A stretch of 64,000 nt of DNA from Unio delphinus (GCA_029339505.1 JAQISU010000179.1:15562001-15626000); one strand, 5' to 3'; counted from the first letter of the stretch, positions 17,035 to 29,851 are shown. Notes: generated by a model from the sequence alone, not told the origin. Translations and numbers: made by a program.

Positions 17035-17640
17035 AGCATTTATCACTTAGATACCAAGAACCCCAACCAGTAGAAATCAACATTACTGCATATTTAGATG
17101 TGTCACCTTGATACCAAGAACCCCAGCCAGTAGAAACCAACAGTACTGCATATTTAGATGTGTCACCTTGATACCAAGAACCCCAACCAGTAGAAACCAA
17201 CCGTACTGCATATTTAGATGTATCACCTAGATACCATAAACCCCAACCAGTATAAACCAACCATACTGCCTAATTAGATGTATCACCTAGATACCATAAA
17301 CCCCATCCAGTAGAAACCAACCGTACTGTATATTTAGATGTATCAACTAGATACCATAAACTCCAAACAGTAGAAACCAACCGTACTGCATATTTAGATG
17401 TATCACCTAGATACCATAAACCCCAACCAGTAGAAATCAACAGTACTACATATTTAGACGTGTCACCTAGATACCAAGAAACCAAACCAGTAGAAACCAA
17501 CAATACTGCATATTTAGATGTGTCACCTAGATACCAAGAACCCCAACCAGTAGAAATCAACAGTACTGCAGAAATTAGATGTGTCACCTAGATACCAAGA
17601 ACCCCAACCAGTTTAAATCAACAATATTATAGTTTTAAAT
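17035..17640. repeat. 60-bp minisatellite, about ten copies
   Basis: The period is exactly 60 bp over most of the array (GATGTGTCACCTAGATACCA, then AGAACCCCAACCAGTAG in each unit). Because 60 is a multiple of three, the minus strand stays open and would read a 20-residue repeat containing STGWGSWYLGDTSKYAV. No gene signals flank it, so I treat it as satellite DNA. Confidence 0.9.
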
Positions 17641-17739
17641 GTCACATAGATAACGAACCCCAACCAGCAGAAATCAATAGCAGATCTAGACATGCATCAC
17701 CTAGATAGCAAGAACCCCAGACAGTTGAAATCAATATAG

Positions 17740-17880
17740 TTGTTGTTCTTGTTGTGGCTGTAGGGTTTAACGCCATTTTTCAGCACAAGATAGGCTATGC
17801 ATGGCAGCCAGTATTAATAGTGGAGGAAGAACCTGGAAAATCCCCAGAAAGAACCAATGACCAACAAGAAGCTACAACAT
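17740..17880. repeat. Dispersed repeat, also at 40312-40425
   Basis: Both copies contain GGTTTAACGCCATTTTTCAG (second copy AGTTTAATGCTATTTTTCAG), then GCACA.GATAGGCTAT.CATGG and CCAGTATTA.T.GTGGAGGAA. A diverged, family-level repeat of unknown type. Confidence 0.6.
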
Positions 17881-17929
17881 CAATATAAGATCTCAATAAG
17901 TGTCAACCAGATATACAGGAGAAACCCCA

Positions 17930-18480
17930 ACCTGCACTAATTAATAGTAGATATCGAAAAGTATCTCCTAGAAAGCAAGAACCCCAACCAGTAGAAAGTA
18001 ACAACAGATCTCAAAAACTGTCACCAAGAAAGCAAGAACTCCAATCAGTTAGATCTAGATGTGTCACCAAGAAAGCATGAACCCCAACCAGTAGAAATCA
18101 ACAATAGATCTCGAAAAGTGTCACCAAGAAAACAAGAACCCCAACCAGTAGAAATCAACAATAGATCTCAAAATGTGTCACCAAGAAAGCAAGAACTCGA
18201 ACCAATTAGATCTAGATGTGTCACCAATAAAGCAAGAACCCCAACCAATAGAAATCAACAATAGATCTCGAAAAGTGCCACCAAGAAAGCAAGAACTCGA
18301 ACCAGTAGAAATCAATAGTACCATTGATCTAGATGTGTCACCTAGATAGCAAGAACCCAACCAGTAAAATTAACAGTAGATCTATGTATGTACCAGCTAA
18401 CCGAAATTAACAGTAGATGTATGGATGTGAACAACTAGATAGAAAGAACTCCAACCAGCAGAAATCAATTACCAATCAAG
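17930..18480. repeat. Second, diverged minisatellite related to the 60-bp array
   Basis: Units of roughly 45-60 bp share GTGTCACCAAGAAAGCAAGA, then CCCCAACCAGTAGAAATCAA. They resemble the 17.0-17.6 kb units, so both arrays probably descend from one unit. Short open frames across it (PRKQEPQPVEINN) follow from the period. Confidence 0.75.
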
Positions 18481-18540
18481 GCAAGTGCCGCCTATTGCAA
18501 TTAGAACCCAAGTCAGCAGAAAACAATTTAGTAGGTTTAG

Positions 18541-19155
18541 GCATGTGAAGCAGATTCTGACAAAGATTTACTTCAAATTCTTGCATGACTATTCAATGAC
18601 ACATAACATATGAATATCAATTTTGTTTTTGCTGTTTTGAACTGAATATAGATGTGTAAAATCTACATGTAAGCAACTTCAACACACTTTATGACTATGT
18701 TACCCAGAATGTAATTTCAGTTTGCTGATGAATTAAACAAAATATAAGATAATCTCCCACAAGTCCCTCAGGGTTAAAATATTCTACACATGTACACACA
18801 ATTAAGATAAGAAGAGAACGTACTAATTTGAAGGCTGATGTCACACAAATAAGTCAACTTAAACTTGTATAATGTACACACATCAACAGCGAAATTAAAG
18901 AGAATTTTGGTGAGAGATAGGATGCTTAGGTAGTTGTAATATCTTTGACCTGAACACAGTAAGATTGTCATATTGCTTTCATTCAAGGCAGTAGATCCAG
19001 TAAATGAGTTTTTACAAGTATTAATTATTGGCTTTGCAGTGTTAAATATAGGTCTGATGCTGAAAAAGAATACATGTGCATATAGATTGTATTGCTGGAT
19101 TGGACAAGTATACTACACAGGTACAAAGTTCTTAAATTATTAACAACTTTATAAA

Positions 19156-19159
<4 letters not shown>
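18541..19159. other. Non-coding host DNA
   Basis: No gene, tandem repeat or terminal inverted repeat recognised. Confidence 0.4.

Positions 19160-19229
<70 letters not shown>
19160..19229. repeat. (TA)n microsatellite
   Basis: About 70 bp of uninterrupted TA dinucleotides. Confidence 0.95.
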
Positions 19230-19232
<3 letters not shown>

Positions 19233-19245
19233 ACGGAAACAAGTA

Positions 19246-19270
19246 CCGTATTTTCGCGTATATAAGACGC
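19246..19270. repeat. Terminal-repeat-like end CCGTATTTTCGCG
   Basis: CCGTATTTTCGCGTATATAAGACGC is preceded by TA. Its inverse, ending in CGCGAAAATACGG followed by TA, lies at 25035-25047. These look like the ends of a DNA transposon with TA target sites. A host exon at 21.8 kb lies between them, so they may belong to two separate insertions rather than one 5.8-kb element. Confidence 0.55.
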
Positions 19271-19475
19271 GTCTTATACAACATTTTACACACCACGCAC
19301 CCATAACTGAATGGCTAGCCAATCCTTCTCTTTTTTTTACATATACCAATACAACAGTTTTGCTGAACCTTCGTTGAAAACTGATAACCTTTGAAGTACC
19401 GACTACTGTGTATACATACAAAGCAAATGGAAAAAATCTCAATCACAATTATATCTGTCGCCAGTGCAACATTAT

Positions 19476-19843
19476 CATGAGCAAACGGAAGTTAGACGTT
19501 GCGTGTTCATCCTCCTAAGTTAACAGAATTAACGGCGTTTGGATTTAGTGCAAATTCATCAGACAATACAGTCACTGAATCAGGTGATAAACCTTGCAGT
19601 CCAACATCATCTACATGTAGTGCTTCAAGTGCAACACCACATAATGATGAACAGGGCAAAAATTCCCAAAAATTTCTAGACAGTTGGAAACTTGGACGTC
19701 TGTGGCTGAGATATGATAAAAGGTTAAAACAGATGTTCTGTGATGTATGTATCAAGGCAAAGTTCGTCAATTCATTTACAACTGGCTGTGATATTTTGAA
19801 GAAGGAGTGTGTCACCAAACATGAATCCAGGCGGTGTAAATAA
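19476..19843 (+). pseudogene. hAT-type (ZNF862-like) N-terminal zinc-finger fragment
   Basis: The main frame from 19499 contains LTAFGFSANSSD and then WLRYDKRLKQMFCDVCIKAK and NSFTTGCDILKKE.VTKHE, a TTF/BED-like zinc finger (CDVC...H). This finger starts ZNF862/KIAA1586-like proteins, which derive from hAT transposases. An ATG at 19476 in another frame (MSKRKLDV) looks like the true start, so the fragment is frameshifted near 19500. No DDE core follows. A truncated C-terminal piece of the same type lies at 38869-39207 on the other strand. Confidence 0.65.
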
Positions 19844-20174
19844 TATTTGTGCATTTTACTCATTGATCTTTTCCTTTTGCCATCAATTCCATGTTACGGT
19901 TACAGAGACTTAAACTCCGCAAGAAGAAATAGCAAACAACAAATAAACAAGTTCTGCATAATTAAAAATAATTATTTATTTCTCAAAATACAGGAGTAAA
20001 AGAATTCCTATATTGGGTGTTAACTTATGCTAATATATACGGTCCAATATTGCCAGGTTTTGACTCGTGTAAGTTCCATTCGTGGGAATGGAGATCCTAT
20101 TTTGCTTGTTGAGAAAATGTATACAGCATTCAGTGATCATTCTTTTGGGATTTTGGAAGCAATAGAGCATTTAA

Positions 20175-20826
20175 GGGGGCGCTCACCAGTTAATATGTAC
20201 TTTTCAGATAGTGACGTATGTGAAGTGAAGTTGTTTGCATTTGTAACATGCACAATGGAGATAATGTTGGCATATCTCAACGCTACTTTGATGTAATGTG
20301 GCTGATATTTCTTTGGATACTGCACTTGTGGAAATTGTAAATGATCTAAGCGCATGGTATAACAAAATGAATGCTCCCATGTGCTTGAAAAATTAGCCAG
20401 AATTAATCAAAAGTACACTAACTTTAGCAGTTATTAAACTAGGGAAAACGAATTTTGCTGAAGTAGGCAATAGCAGCTTCTGAAAGTGCAATGAACAAAT
20501 TACAAAATATCTGAAAAGTAAAAAAAGTTATCGTACCATTTTTCTACAATTTACCTCTGAAGTCCAGGGATTGAAAATGACCATGCGGAGCTAGCAGTTT
20601 GTTTACATGAGCACTTCTTATGTTAGCCCAAGCTGTATACTCTAGAACCTAAAGTACACCCATCAATCATACATCAAAATAAAGGGAATTGAAAGTTCTT
20701 CTCCCAACACCTAAGATATACAAAGTCTTTATTATATTGCCAGTATAACCAGTGAAGAAATCCCAGAAAATTATTTTTCTTTAAAAATCTAACCCTATGC
20801 AAAGTACGAAACTGGAGAGCGCCACC
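20175..20826. mobile_element. 652-bp MITE-like element, copy A, with TTAA target duplication
   Basis: It begins GGGGGCGCTCACC and ends GAGAGCGCCACC, which is a TIR pair of about 10-12 bp. TTAA flanks both ends (20171-20174 and 20827-20830), as for Kolobok or piggyBac elements. It has no coding capacity. It is nearly identical to copy B. Confidence 0.75.
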
Positions 20827-20830
20827 TTAA

Positions 20831-21825
20831 AGAACCACTGAAGATGTGTTTTTAACTTATTGAAAAACTTGTCATATTCTGCAGTCAATTTCAAACATAT
20901 TGATATATCATACATGGTATTTACTTCCAAAATTACAAACACATAGTTAATTTACTATACCCCTCTGAAGTAACTTAAATGTAGCTTCATGACGTCAAAA
21001 CTGTATTTTAACGTCACTGGGAAATGCTATTATTTTGACATTAAAGAAAGATATTCAAGAATAAATGCATATGAAGTATTTGTTTTATTTTTCAATCCAA
21101 GCATAAAATAATGTATTTAGATCATTTCCAAAGTTGCAAACTATACTTGGGTCATGTATACATGTAAATCAAGTGAGAAAAGTGAGGAAAATTCCATAAA
21201 GTTTGAGGTAATAGTGCAAAAATTGTCCAGCATTGGATTAAGAAAAAAAGTCCTTGATGCTATAAATTCGTAACAGTAGACATACATATATATTTTGTTT
21301 GTAAATAATTACTTTTTTCTCCGGCACTAGTAATCTAATTTGAATCTGCACTAATGCTTGTATGTCAAAGAATTGAAATGAAAAGTCAAGGGGAATTAAC
21401 TCCTGGTGAGACCATTCCATGGACCAGGAATGTGATTGATGATTACATACATAATTGATTACAATGAATATCAAATATGTTGACTGCTTTATATGGTAAA
21501 ATTAATTATAAAACCAAAACATGCAGACTTGTATGCCAAAAAAAGGGGGGGGGGTAGGTGTGTTTCCCAACAATTTCAAGCCCCAGCCTGATTATGATGT
21601 TATATACTGTCTAAGATCCATCACAACCAGGAACAACTGGTAACCATGATGTCACTAATACTACATCAACCCACATTAGCCACTATCTAAGAAAACATGG
21701 CTAAAGGAAGAGCTAAGAAAATAGCTATTTGTCCACAAGAGTTCATACAACACAGTCAACCATAGGACTATGGATTATGAGTATCCAAGAGTGACCAACC
21801 TATTCAGGTTGCAATCTGGTTCTAC
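20831..21825. other. Non-coding host DNA
   Basis: No gene or repeat recognised, apart from a G-run near 21545. Confidence 0.35.
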
Positions 21826-21913
21826 ATCTCCACAAATAAAGCGCCCAAGAATTGATGTATATGAAGAATCACTATCTTCCTGTGGCCCAAATAAAGTGCA
21901 CCCAAGCTTTGTC
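21826..21913 (-). CDS. Putative exon of the A2M-like gene
   Basis: The frame TKLGCTLFGPQEDSDSSYTS continues to CGD. The acceptor is CCAATTCAG and the donor GTAGAA is weak. Its length of 88 nt takes the phase-2 end of the 31.0-kb exon to phase 0, which is exactly what the 16.3-kb exon needs. The residues do not show a family motif on their own. Support is the phase agreement and the clean frame. Confidence 0.45.
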
Positions 21914-22940
21914 CTGAATTGGAGAAAGAAAGAAATGAAGAAAACTTAATTGTTGGGTCACATGTTGCAGCGTGTTGTCAACATCAATGGAAATGTAATT
22001 ATGAACATACCACAAAACTAACTAGGATATTGGGAACATTGTGCATAATGTATGACTGAGCTGGAAATTGCAAGCGATATAATCCACCGATGTATAAAAG
22101 CAAAACTCAAGGACTGTGTGCCTTTTTAACAGTTAAATGTACTAACTGCAATCTGCAGGAAGCAGAACAGGCTGCCTGTCCAGAAAAGTGCCAAGGACAT
22201 AGAATGTGAGGCCCAGGCACAGGAAATTTAAATGCGATGTTGGCACTTTCTTGCTTATAGGCCAAAGTTGGAGTGGCTGACTTGCCCATTTAGCATCCTA
22301 TTACTCAAAATTTCTGCCATATGGGAAACATTTAAATCTTTCTTATATTAAAAAGCTTGAATATTTACTAAGAAATTTTGTCTTAGATGTCAAGCTAAGT
22401 ACAATTTCACACTTTCTAAACACAAATAAGTGCGAGAGCTTGCACAATATCATTTTTACCTATGCACCTAAAATATCAGTATGGAGCAGAAATTTTGATG
22501 CAATATGTCATTCATTCCCTCATAGCTCTGAGTATGGTACAGGAAACTTTACACTCCCACTGACCAAGTCTCGTGGAATTGTTCTACTCAGTCTGATCCA
22601 GTATTTCAGCTCGTAGCAGAATGAGATCAGAGAACAGTAAAAGATAGGGAGAGGAAATCAAGTCTTCAGTACAAGTACATATGCTACATCAAACGCAAAC
22701 AAAAAAACAACAGAAAACTTGTACAAAATTCAATGTTTGCCAATTCAATAAATAATTTTGTACCCAATGAACATCCATACACTTTAAATCCTTTAAATGA
22801 ATGCATGTAACAATTATTAAATGTACCTGACTATCACAGTATACACCACTCCCCCTAGCCCATATTGCCTTGGCATTCACCATAGGCTTTACATGATTTT
22901 CTAGCCAAATTTTCTCTTTTTTGTTTCAAGTGATAAATGA
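21914..22940. other. Intron-like DNA
   Basis: Scattered short frames only; none resembles a known domain. Confidence 0.35.
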
Positions 22941-23162
22941 TCATGTTTTTGTATGGCATCTATGTGATACGTCACACTGATATGGTAGTGAATTTACCAT
23001 AGTTTCAACATAGAACCTTAGTCGGTGAGCCAAAGCAATCTTTCTTTTCCCACGAAAGGTTACATAAATTATTCCATAACCATGTTGTTCATGTGAGCCT
23101 GTCCAAATGTGACACTTGCTGCAGACTTGTGTATGTTGAGTTGAAGCTCTTTTATATGTCAT
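22941..23162 (-). pseudogene. His-Me finger (HNH-like) endonuclease fragment
   Basis: A 73-codon frame contains CSKCHIWTGSHEQHGYGIIYV, then a Lys-rich turn and ALAHRLRFYVE, followed by VSHRCH. This order (C..C.IWTG...GYG..., then AHR, then SH.CH) is the zinc-binding region of homing-endonuclease-like His-Me finger proteins. The frame breaks soon after SHRCH, where the rest of the domain is expected. It is not next to another mobile gene and seems an old fragment. Confidence 0.5.
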
Positions 23163-23637
23163 TATATCTTGAACTGTTAATTTAGTTTGAAATATTTCTG
23201 ACTTATCTTAATAAACCATGACCATATGATACTATAGAATTTTTTTTATATGTCAATACAAAATTATTTAATACCAAGAAAATAAATTTTGTTAATAGTT
23301 TCATTTGACAATGAAAAAAAAGGGAAAAATATCCAAATTATTACCAGTTCAAAGAAGAACTGATAGCATCTTCCTTGAGAAATGTGAAATTAATGAAACA
23401 TTTTTAAAAACAATGACACACAGAGGTTTCTAATTGCCACTAGTCTATGTCGTATTGTGTACAATAGCAAGGGACATAACTCTTCTCAAGCCCACCTGCA
23501 GCCGCTTAATTAAAGCATAATTTGGAATGTAAAGACATTTAAGTTCTAAACTGCAGTGAATTTAAACTAAATGAGCCAATATTAATACAAACAGCAATAA
23601 ATATAACTCCATGGGTATACACCCGAATGCTCTTTAT

Positions 23638-24284
23638 GGGGGCGCTCACCAGTTAATATGTACTTTTCAGATAGTGACGTATGTGAGGTGAAGTTGTTTG
23701 CATTTATAACATGCACAATGGAGATAATGTTGGCATATCTCAATGCTACTTTGATGTAATGTGGCTGATATTTCTTTGGATACTGCACTTGTGGAAATTG
23801 TAAATGATCTAAGCGCATGGTATAACAAAATGGATGCTCCCATGTGCTTGAAAAATTAGCCAGAATTAATCAAAAGTACACTAACTTTAGCAGTTATTAA
23901 ACTAGGGAAAACGAATTTTGCTGAAGTAGGCAATAGCAGCTTCTGAAAGTGCAATGAACAAATTACAAAATATCTGAAAAGTAAAAAAAGTTATCGTACC
24001 ATTTTTCTACAATTTACCTCTGAAGTCCAGGGATTGAAAATGACCATGCGGAGCTAGCAGTTTGTTTACATGAGCACATCTTATGTTAGCCCAATCTGTA
24101 TACTCTAGAACCTAAAGTACACCCATCAATCATACATCAAAATAAAGGGAATTGAAAGTTCTTCTCCCAACACCTAAGATATACAAAGTCTTTATTATAT
24201 TGCCAGTATAACCAGTGAAGAAATCCCAGAAAATTATTTTTCTTTAAAAATCTAATGCAAAGTACGAAACTGGAGAGCGCCACC
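23638..24284. mobile_element. 647-bp MITE-like element, copy B
   Basis: Same orientation as copy A and almost identical over its length, with a few substitutions and one short deletion near 24254. It has the same GGGGGCGCTCACC and GAGAGCGCCACC ends, but the flanks (TTAT and TAAT) do not form a clean duplication. Confidence 0.7.
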
Positions 24285-25034
24285 TAATGGAGATTTTGGC
24301 GAACTTCGTAATTTGCTCGGAATTTTTATCACGTGGCGGGTGGTCAGCTGACCGCAATAGCCACTCGATAGGTGGTGGGCAAAATATGGCAAACGCTTCA
24401 TAATCAGCATCAATGTTCAAACTACAAACGGTGATACGGGATGCTGACATCAGAAATAAACTCTGCATCTCATCTCTCGAGAATTTAACGAGAATCAGCA
24501 TGTATAGATGTGAAAAATTAGACGAAAAAATAATGAGGTTGGCGATTTTTTTGGCGACAGATTTTTAAAAGACAGGACTATCCCTGATTATTGTACGGTA
24601 CTAATCCCACTCGCTGAAGACTGGGCCTCTCAGATCAATGAAGCCGCCTTTACATCTGGCGTTTATTGTTGTAGAATCTAGATACCAGGTACTCAACCCA
24701 TCCGCTACTGGCCCGGCGGCAGATAAGAATAAACGATTACCGTTGCGGTCCTGCCTCAGACAATTCTTTGATCTAAACTAAAAATGGTAATGAAGCCTTG
24801 TTTACATCCGATGGGTAATGAAACATTGGACAAATTTTCATTTATGATGAAGGAAAGGAAACCACTGGATATAAATTGCTCAGTGCGGCAGATGGCTAGG
24901 CCACGTGCGTCTTGTGTAATTTTCGTTTACACAAATCGTCAAAACCCGCGTGTTATATATGGGTGCGTCTTATGTAAAATATTTCTACATAAATCGGCAA
25001 AACCCGCGTCTTATATACGGGTGCGTCTTATATG

Positions 25035-25047
25035 CGCGAAAATACGG
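25035..25047. repeat. Inverse terminal repeat CGCGAAAATACGG
   Basis: Inverse of the 19246 end, followed by TA. The adjacent 130 bp hold three related motifs (GGGTGCGTCTTAT, CAAAACCCGCGT) as subterminal repeats. Confidence 0.55.
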
Positions 25048-25049
25048 TA

Positions 25050-26660
25050 AGCATATGATCTGTTATTCAATGTCACTTTGAAATTTAATTATATGATTAA
25101 TTTTAATCTATGTGGATGAATTCCATATTATGAAACTGTAGTCTAAATTAGGCAATACATATATATGTTGAATAAAATAATTTTGTTGCATGAATAGGTA
25201 GATATTTTTTCTTCTTCTGTATTCAAGTCGACAGTAAAGCAAGGTCTGGAACCTTTACGTTACAAACATGATGATTCCAAGCTAGGTTTTCATTAAATTT
25301 AAGAGTTTATATCATTCTACACTAGATATATATTCATAATTTACAGTCCAATGTTATTTTGCATGGATAATTGGTTTGATGTTATTACAAGCAATGCATT
25401 GGGATTTGAATATAATGGGTACATTTCATCGTCTTGACACTGTTTCAAAACATGATTAAGATTGTACTGCAGATGTTCTTAAAATGTGTTGCTGTCATCG
25501 CCTGTCGTATTGTAAGGAAGATAACCAAATTGCAACATGTATACGCTAGACCCTGAGGCTAATAATTTAGCGTAATAATGTACAAAGGTTGGTTCTGCGA
25601 ACAATGAGGTGTCAAGCCAGTTATCTGACACGGTCATATGAACTCGTGACTGGTACTTTATTTTTTAGCCAAGCCAATAACATAACATGGCAATAACATG
25701 GTTCACAGATAGGTGATGAAATCCTGTGTTAGGATCAAACGAACATTAAGTGGAGGTCGTAAATCTACCCTTGGCAGTCTGCCGGAGAGGGGGCAGTGTC
25801 TGCTAATTATGTAAAACAGTGATGAATCAAAATCCACTCAGAGTTGAGCAAGGCATGGCCACATTTAGAATCGCAAGTTTATCTATTATCTTGTGAACTA
25901 GACATCATTAGTCACTAAACCATCTTGCGGGAATTATATGGGAAATAAGATACACCGACGTCATTTGAAATTGGCAGGAAACTTGTTATTTTGAGAATTA
26001 CAAAGAAGCTTCAGTACTGGTCAGTAAATATTTGCTTGATTGTTGTAATATATTACGGCAAAAAAATTGTATTTTAATTATGTGCAGAAAGTATTCTTCA
26101 TTAATAGAATCAACTACTATGTAGAATTTGTATTTGTAGGGTTTGATTCATTTGTTGTGTTTGATCTACAAGCATATTTTGAGATATGAGCAATGTTTAT
26201 GTAAAAATTTAATATTGCAATTCGCTATTTGGTTAATTCATAGTAACCTTGTGCATTTATTTATTCATGTGATATTCTAGATTTGTAAATGTTGACTTGA
26301 ATTATAACTTTGTATAATGGTTGCAGTGTGCAACATTATTTAATAGGGATTTGACTATTTGTTTATACTTGTAGGAGTATCACGTGTAAGGATATATCAG
26401 CGCATGGATATATGGATATATGTATACACTTTGTAGAAGCGCAATGTCCAGAATTGTGTCTGATTATGTTATATTGTTCTGTATAATAAGACTGAGAATC
26501 TATATATACCGTGTACACCATATGAGCAAGAATGGGTATTTTGAAGTCCATGAATGCATGACCAAAGAAGGTAATGGCTTATCTGGTGATATTATTGTTG
26601 AGTGTGAGTTTAGATTGCTAGGGGAATATTCTATACTAATGTCCTTGTGTTGTACAGGAA
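25050..26660. other. Non-coding host DNA
   Basis: No gene, splice-bounded exon or repeat family recognised. Confidence 0.35.
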
Positions 26661-26666
26661 GCTTTT

Positions 26667-26812
26667 AGGGACCAGAGAAACTGCTTGAGACCGTGGGAAA
26701 TACCCTAGTGCAGCTGGTCCGGAGTCTCTGGGAGACAAAGAAAAATGAAGAACGGAGGCAGAAGTTAGACATGAAGGAACTGAAGTACCAGTTCAGAGAA
26801 GCATAATGCAGA
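26667..26812 (+). other. Possible pseudo-exon, coiled-coil-like frame
   Basis: After TTTTAG an open frame reads GPEKLLETVGNTLVQLVRSL and continues to KYQFREA and TAA. A second frame just downstream reads LSKSDEEIRNHLVE. It looks like a fragment of a helical protein or a processed copy, broken by frame changes. No family identified. Confidence 0.25.
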
Positions 26813-28337
26813 TGAGTAGGAGCACTGGACAGGAGAATAGTCTATCTCTCTAAGTCAGATGAAGAAATACGCAATCACTTGGTCGAGTAATAGGGTTTTA
26901 AAAAAATTTGAATTTTATTTGAGAAATGACTGTTATTGAATGATATTAAATTGTTGTTTATTTGAACTATACATTTTGTGTCTTCATTAATTTAACTGTC
27001 AGCATCGCTGACTGGGGGCTTAGAGCTTTGCATTTCTTTATCACTATTTCAATTTCTGACAAAACATGAGCCAGGGTGGGTTTTCTGTAATAATTTAATA
27101 TAATATTATTTGGAGCACCCCACCCCAGCCTTGTTAACAAGAAACCTTCACATTGCCCCATTATACATGGATATTCGTACACATCAAATCTCCTAAATTT
27201 CATTCATGTTTTCAACCTCAGTCATTTAACCAACCCACTGATAAAATGGTAAGATTTTAGACTGGATTCTTCATAGAACCGATGATACTATTCTACAGTC
27301 CTCCCCGGTATTCCACAAACTTGCATCAGATCACCTCTGCATTATTTGCCATCTGGACGTATCAGTCCCTAACTACCACCTTTATTTGCTATTAAGAGAA
27401 ACCTCCGTATGATAAATAGAACCAAACTAATCCATGACAGCCAAGCAAACCTAACAACCTGCTTGCCTCCTACAGCAGAACAATTCAATATTTGCTTATG
27501 TTCATTACTAGAAAACATGCCACAGAGCCACCAAGCAAAGAGTATCAATTCAAGTGTGTTATCCATGGTGTAGCAGTGTTAGGTACCAGCTTCACACTGT
27601 CCATACAATGAAATCAGCCCACTACAGTACTAAATTCACAGAAAGTTCCAGCTGCAAAGAGCTATTCAAGATTACTAAAAAGCTAATGTCAAGGAACAAA
27701 TGTACACCACTTCCAACTACCTTCTCTCCAGTTGACTTTCCAGACCTGTTTGTAAATTTCTTCCATGACAAAGTACAAACCATCAGAGACAAGCTTGTCA
27801 ACACAATTTCATTTGACTCATCGTCACCATACAGAATTTCAACAGCAACCATTGGCAGCATTTGATCCTGTCTCTATGGATTTAGTATGTACAGTCATGA
27901 TGAAGGGTGCACCAAAGTCATGTGAACTTGATCCAGTTCCATCATCACTGCTGCTTGAGTGCTCAGGTCCAATCATGCCTATACTAATTGATGTTATTAA
28001 CATCTCTCTCATCTGGGGAATTAACATCGTTTTTCAAGACTGCCATTGTAAAGCCTCTGCTGAAGAAACAAACACTCAACCATAATGAACTACCGCCCAG
28101 TTTCTAATCTCCCATGACATGTAAAAAATCTTAGAAAAAGTTGTTATATCCCAACTTGTATCTCATTTGAATTCAAAAAGTCTTTTTAGCAATACACAGT
28201 CTGCATAGTACCCATCGCCACAGTACTGAACCTACTCTTCTAAAAGTAGTTATTGACATTCTCTCTGCTTTGGATAGCACAAAAGATTACAGTCATCACC
28301 CTCCTTGATTTGTCTGAAGCATTTTGATAATATATAT

Positions 28338-29169
28338 TGCTACAGCTATTGGATTTAATTTATTTATTTTTTATTGTTAAATCCAAATTTGTCATTTAGG
28401 GTTTAATATTCATTAATTGGGAGATTTTTTTTGTAGAAAGTTCAGGCTGACCATCCTTTAACTGTAAACAAGCTTTTGACATTGGCATGGTTACCTTATT
28501 ATATGACCTTGCTTCAGATTGATAAACAGGCCTATAAAACTATTGGTTAATTTTAAGGACAACGTTTTATTTTTAGTTTTTGGGGGTAGGAAATATCTGA
28601 GTACGTGATTTAGTGAAGGCAGTCTCTTTCTGTGACCTTCCAAGAACTTCTATCAATTTCTAGAAAATCACGTGATCACTTGTTTACTTAAGAAAAACAG
28701 TTATATAGACTGTTGTTTGGGATAGAACAGTTCAGTAGATGTTGGGCTTTATTATTATTGTGTTTTCTGTTTGAGTTTAATTTTAATTATCTTGTTCTGG
28801 ACATTGTGACAATTCATTGAAAAAAGAGGATTTATTTATATATTTGGAGAAAACGTGTTCATAATTCATTTGGATGATAATAAAACAAGAATTGCATCAC
28901 GTGACATCGTCAGCCATTTTGGATTACATCATCAAGATTCGAACCTGGAACTATTAGAACATTTATTTATCAGGACTCTTGCAATTCCATTAGTGAATTA
29001 TTTTTGTGAATTCTATATTGGATTAATGCTGGATTTGATTCTCTAAAACTGTAAGTTTATTTATTTTATGAAAATAATTGTACTTAATAAATTCATTGTT
29101 CAAGTTATACAAGCTTGTTCGTTTTCACTCTTTCTGTGTTGCTGATTATTCGAGCCTAAGCACGTAACA
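28338..29169. mobile_element. Solo LTR, copy 1, inserted in LINE copy A
   Basis: It starts TGCTACA and ends GTAACA (TG...CA). ATAT flanks both ends (28334-28337 and 29170-29173). It aligns along its length with the LTR at 33269 and lacks coding capacity. A TATA-like stretch and AATAAA near its 3' third fit U3 and R signals. It resembles LTRs of Ty3/gypsy-type elements by TSD length; the family is not determined. Confidence 0.75.
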
Positions 29170-29851
29170 ATATCATAATATATTACTTCATCGTCTAAGC
29201 ATGAATTTGGCATTCATGATACGGCTCTTACTGTGGTTCAAGTCCTACTTAGTCAACAGGACACAAATAGTGTCTGCAAATGGAATACACTCCAGCTCTG
29301 TTGATCTATTATGTAGTGTTCCACAGGATTCTGATATTGGACCTGTTCTCCTCATTCTATACACTATAGACTCTATATATATTTCAAGTGTCATAGATCA
29401 TCATCCAGTGTCTCACCAATTGTATGCTGATGACACCCAAGTTTCAAAACCTAGTCACCAAACGGAAGCTGATGATACTATTCAAGCAGTAGAGAGATGC
29501 ATTTCTGATGTGAAATCATGGATGACATGTAACAAGTTGCAGACAAATGATGATAAAACTGATGCCATTCTGATCACAACACAAAGACTTTTTCATTCAC
29601 ATCCTTTACCTCAAACAATAAATATCAGCAACACCAACTATAAATTCATACAGTCAGTCTGAAGCCTAGATGTTCCTCTGGACAGCACTCTTCACATTGC
29701 ACCAACATGTCATGAACATATGCAAGACTGCATATCCTGAGCTGAGACGCATCAACTCCATTTACAAATATCTTTCCGTTGGTGCCACTAAAACACTTGT
29801 GTGTTCATTAGTACTTTCAGTACTGGACTAATGTAGCGCAGTTCTGTCTGG

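Noticed and set aside
17270..17587. Repeat protein gene on the minus strand
   Set aside because: The open frame follows from a 60-bp satellite period. No start context, splice sites or flanking coding sequence supports a gene.
28855..29046. Small open frame inside the solo LTR
   Set aside because: It lies inside the LTR and is not similar to a known protein; the homologous LTR does not keep it.
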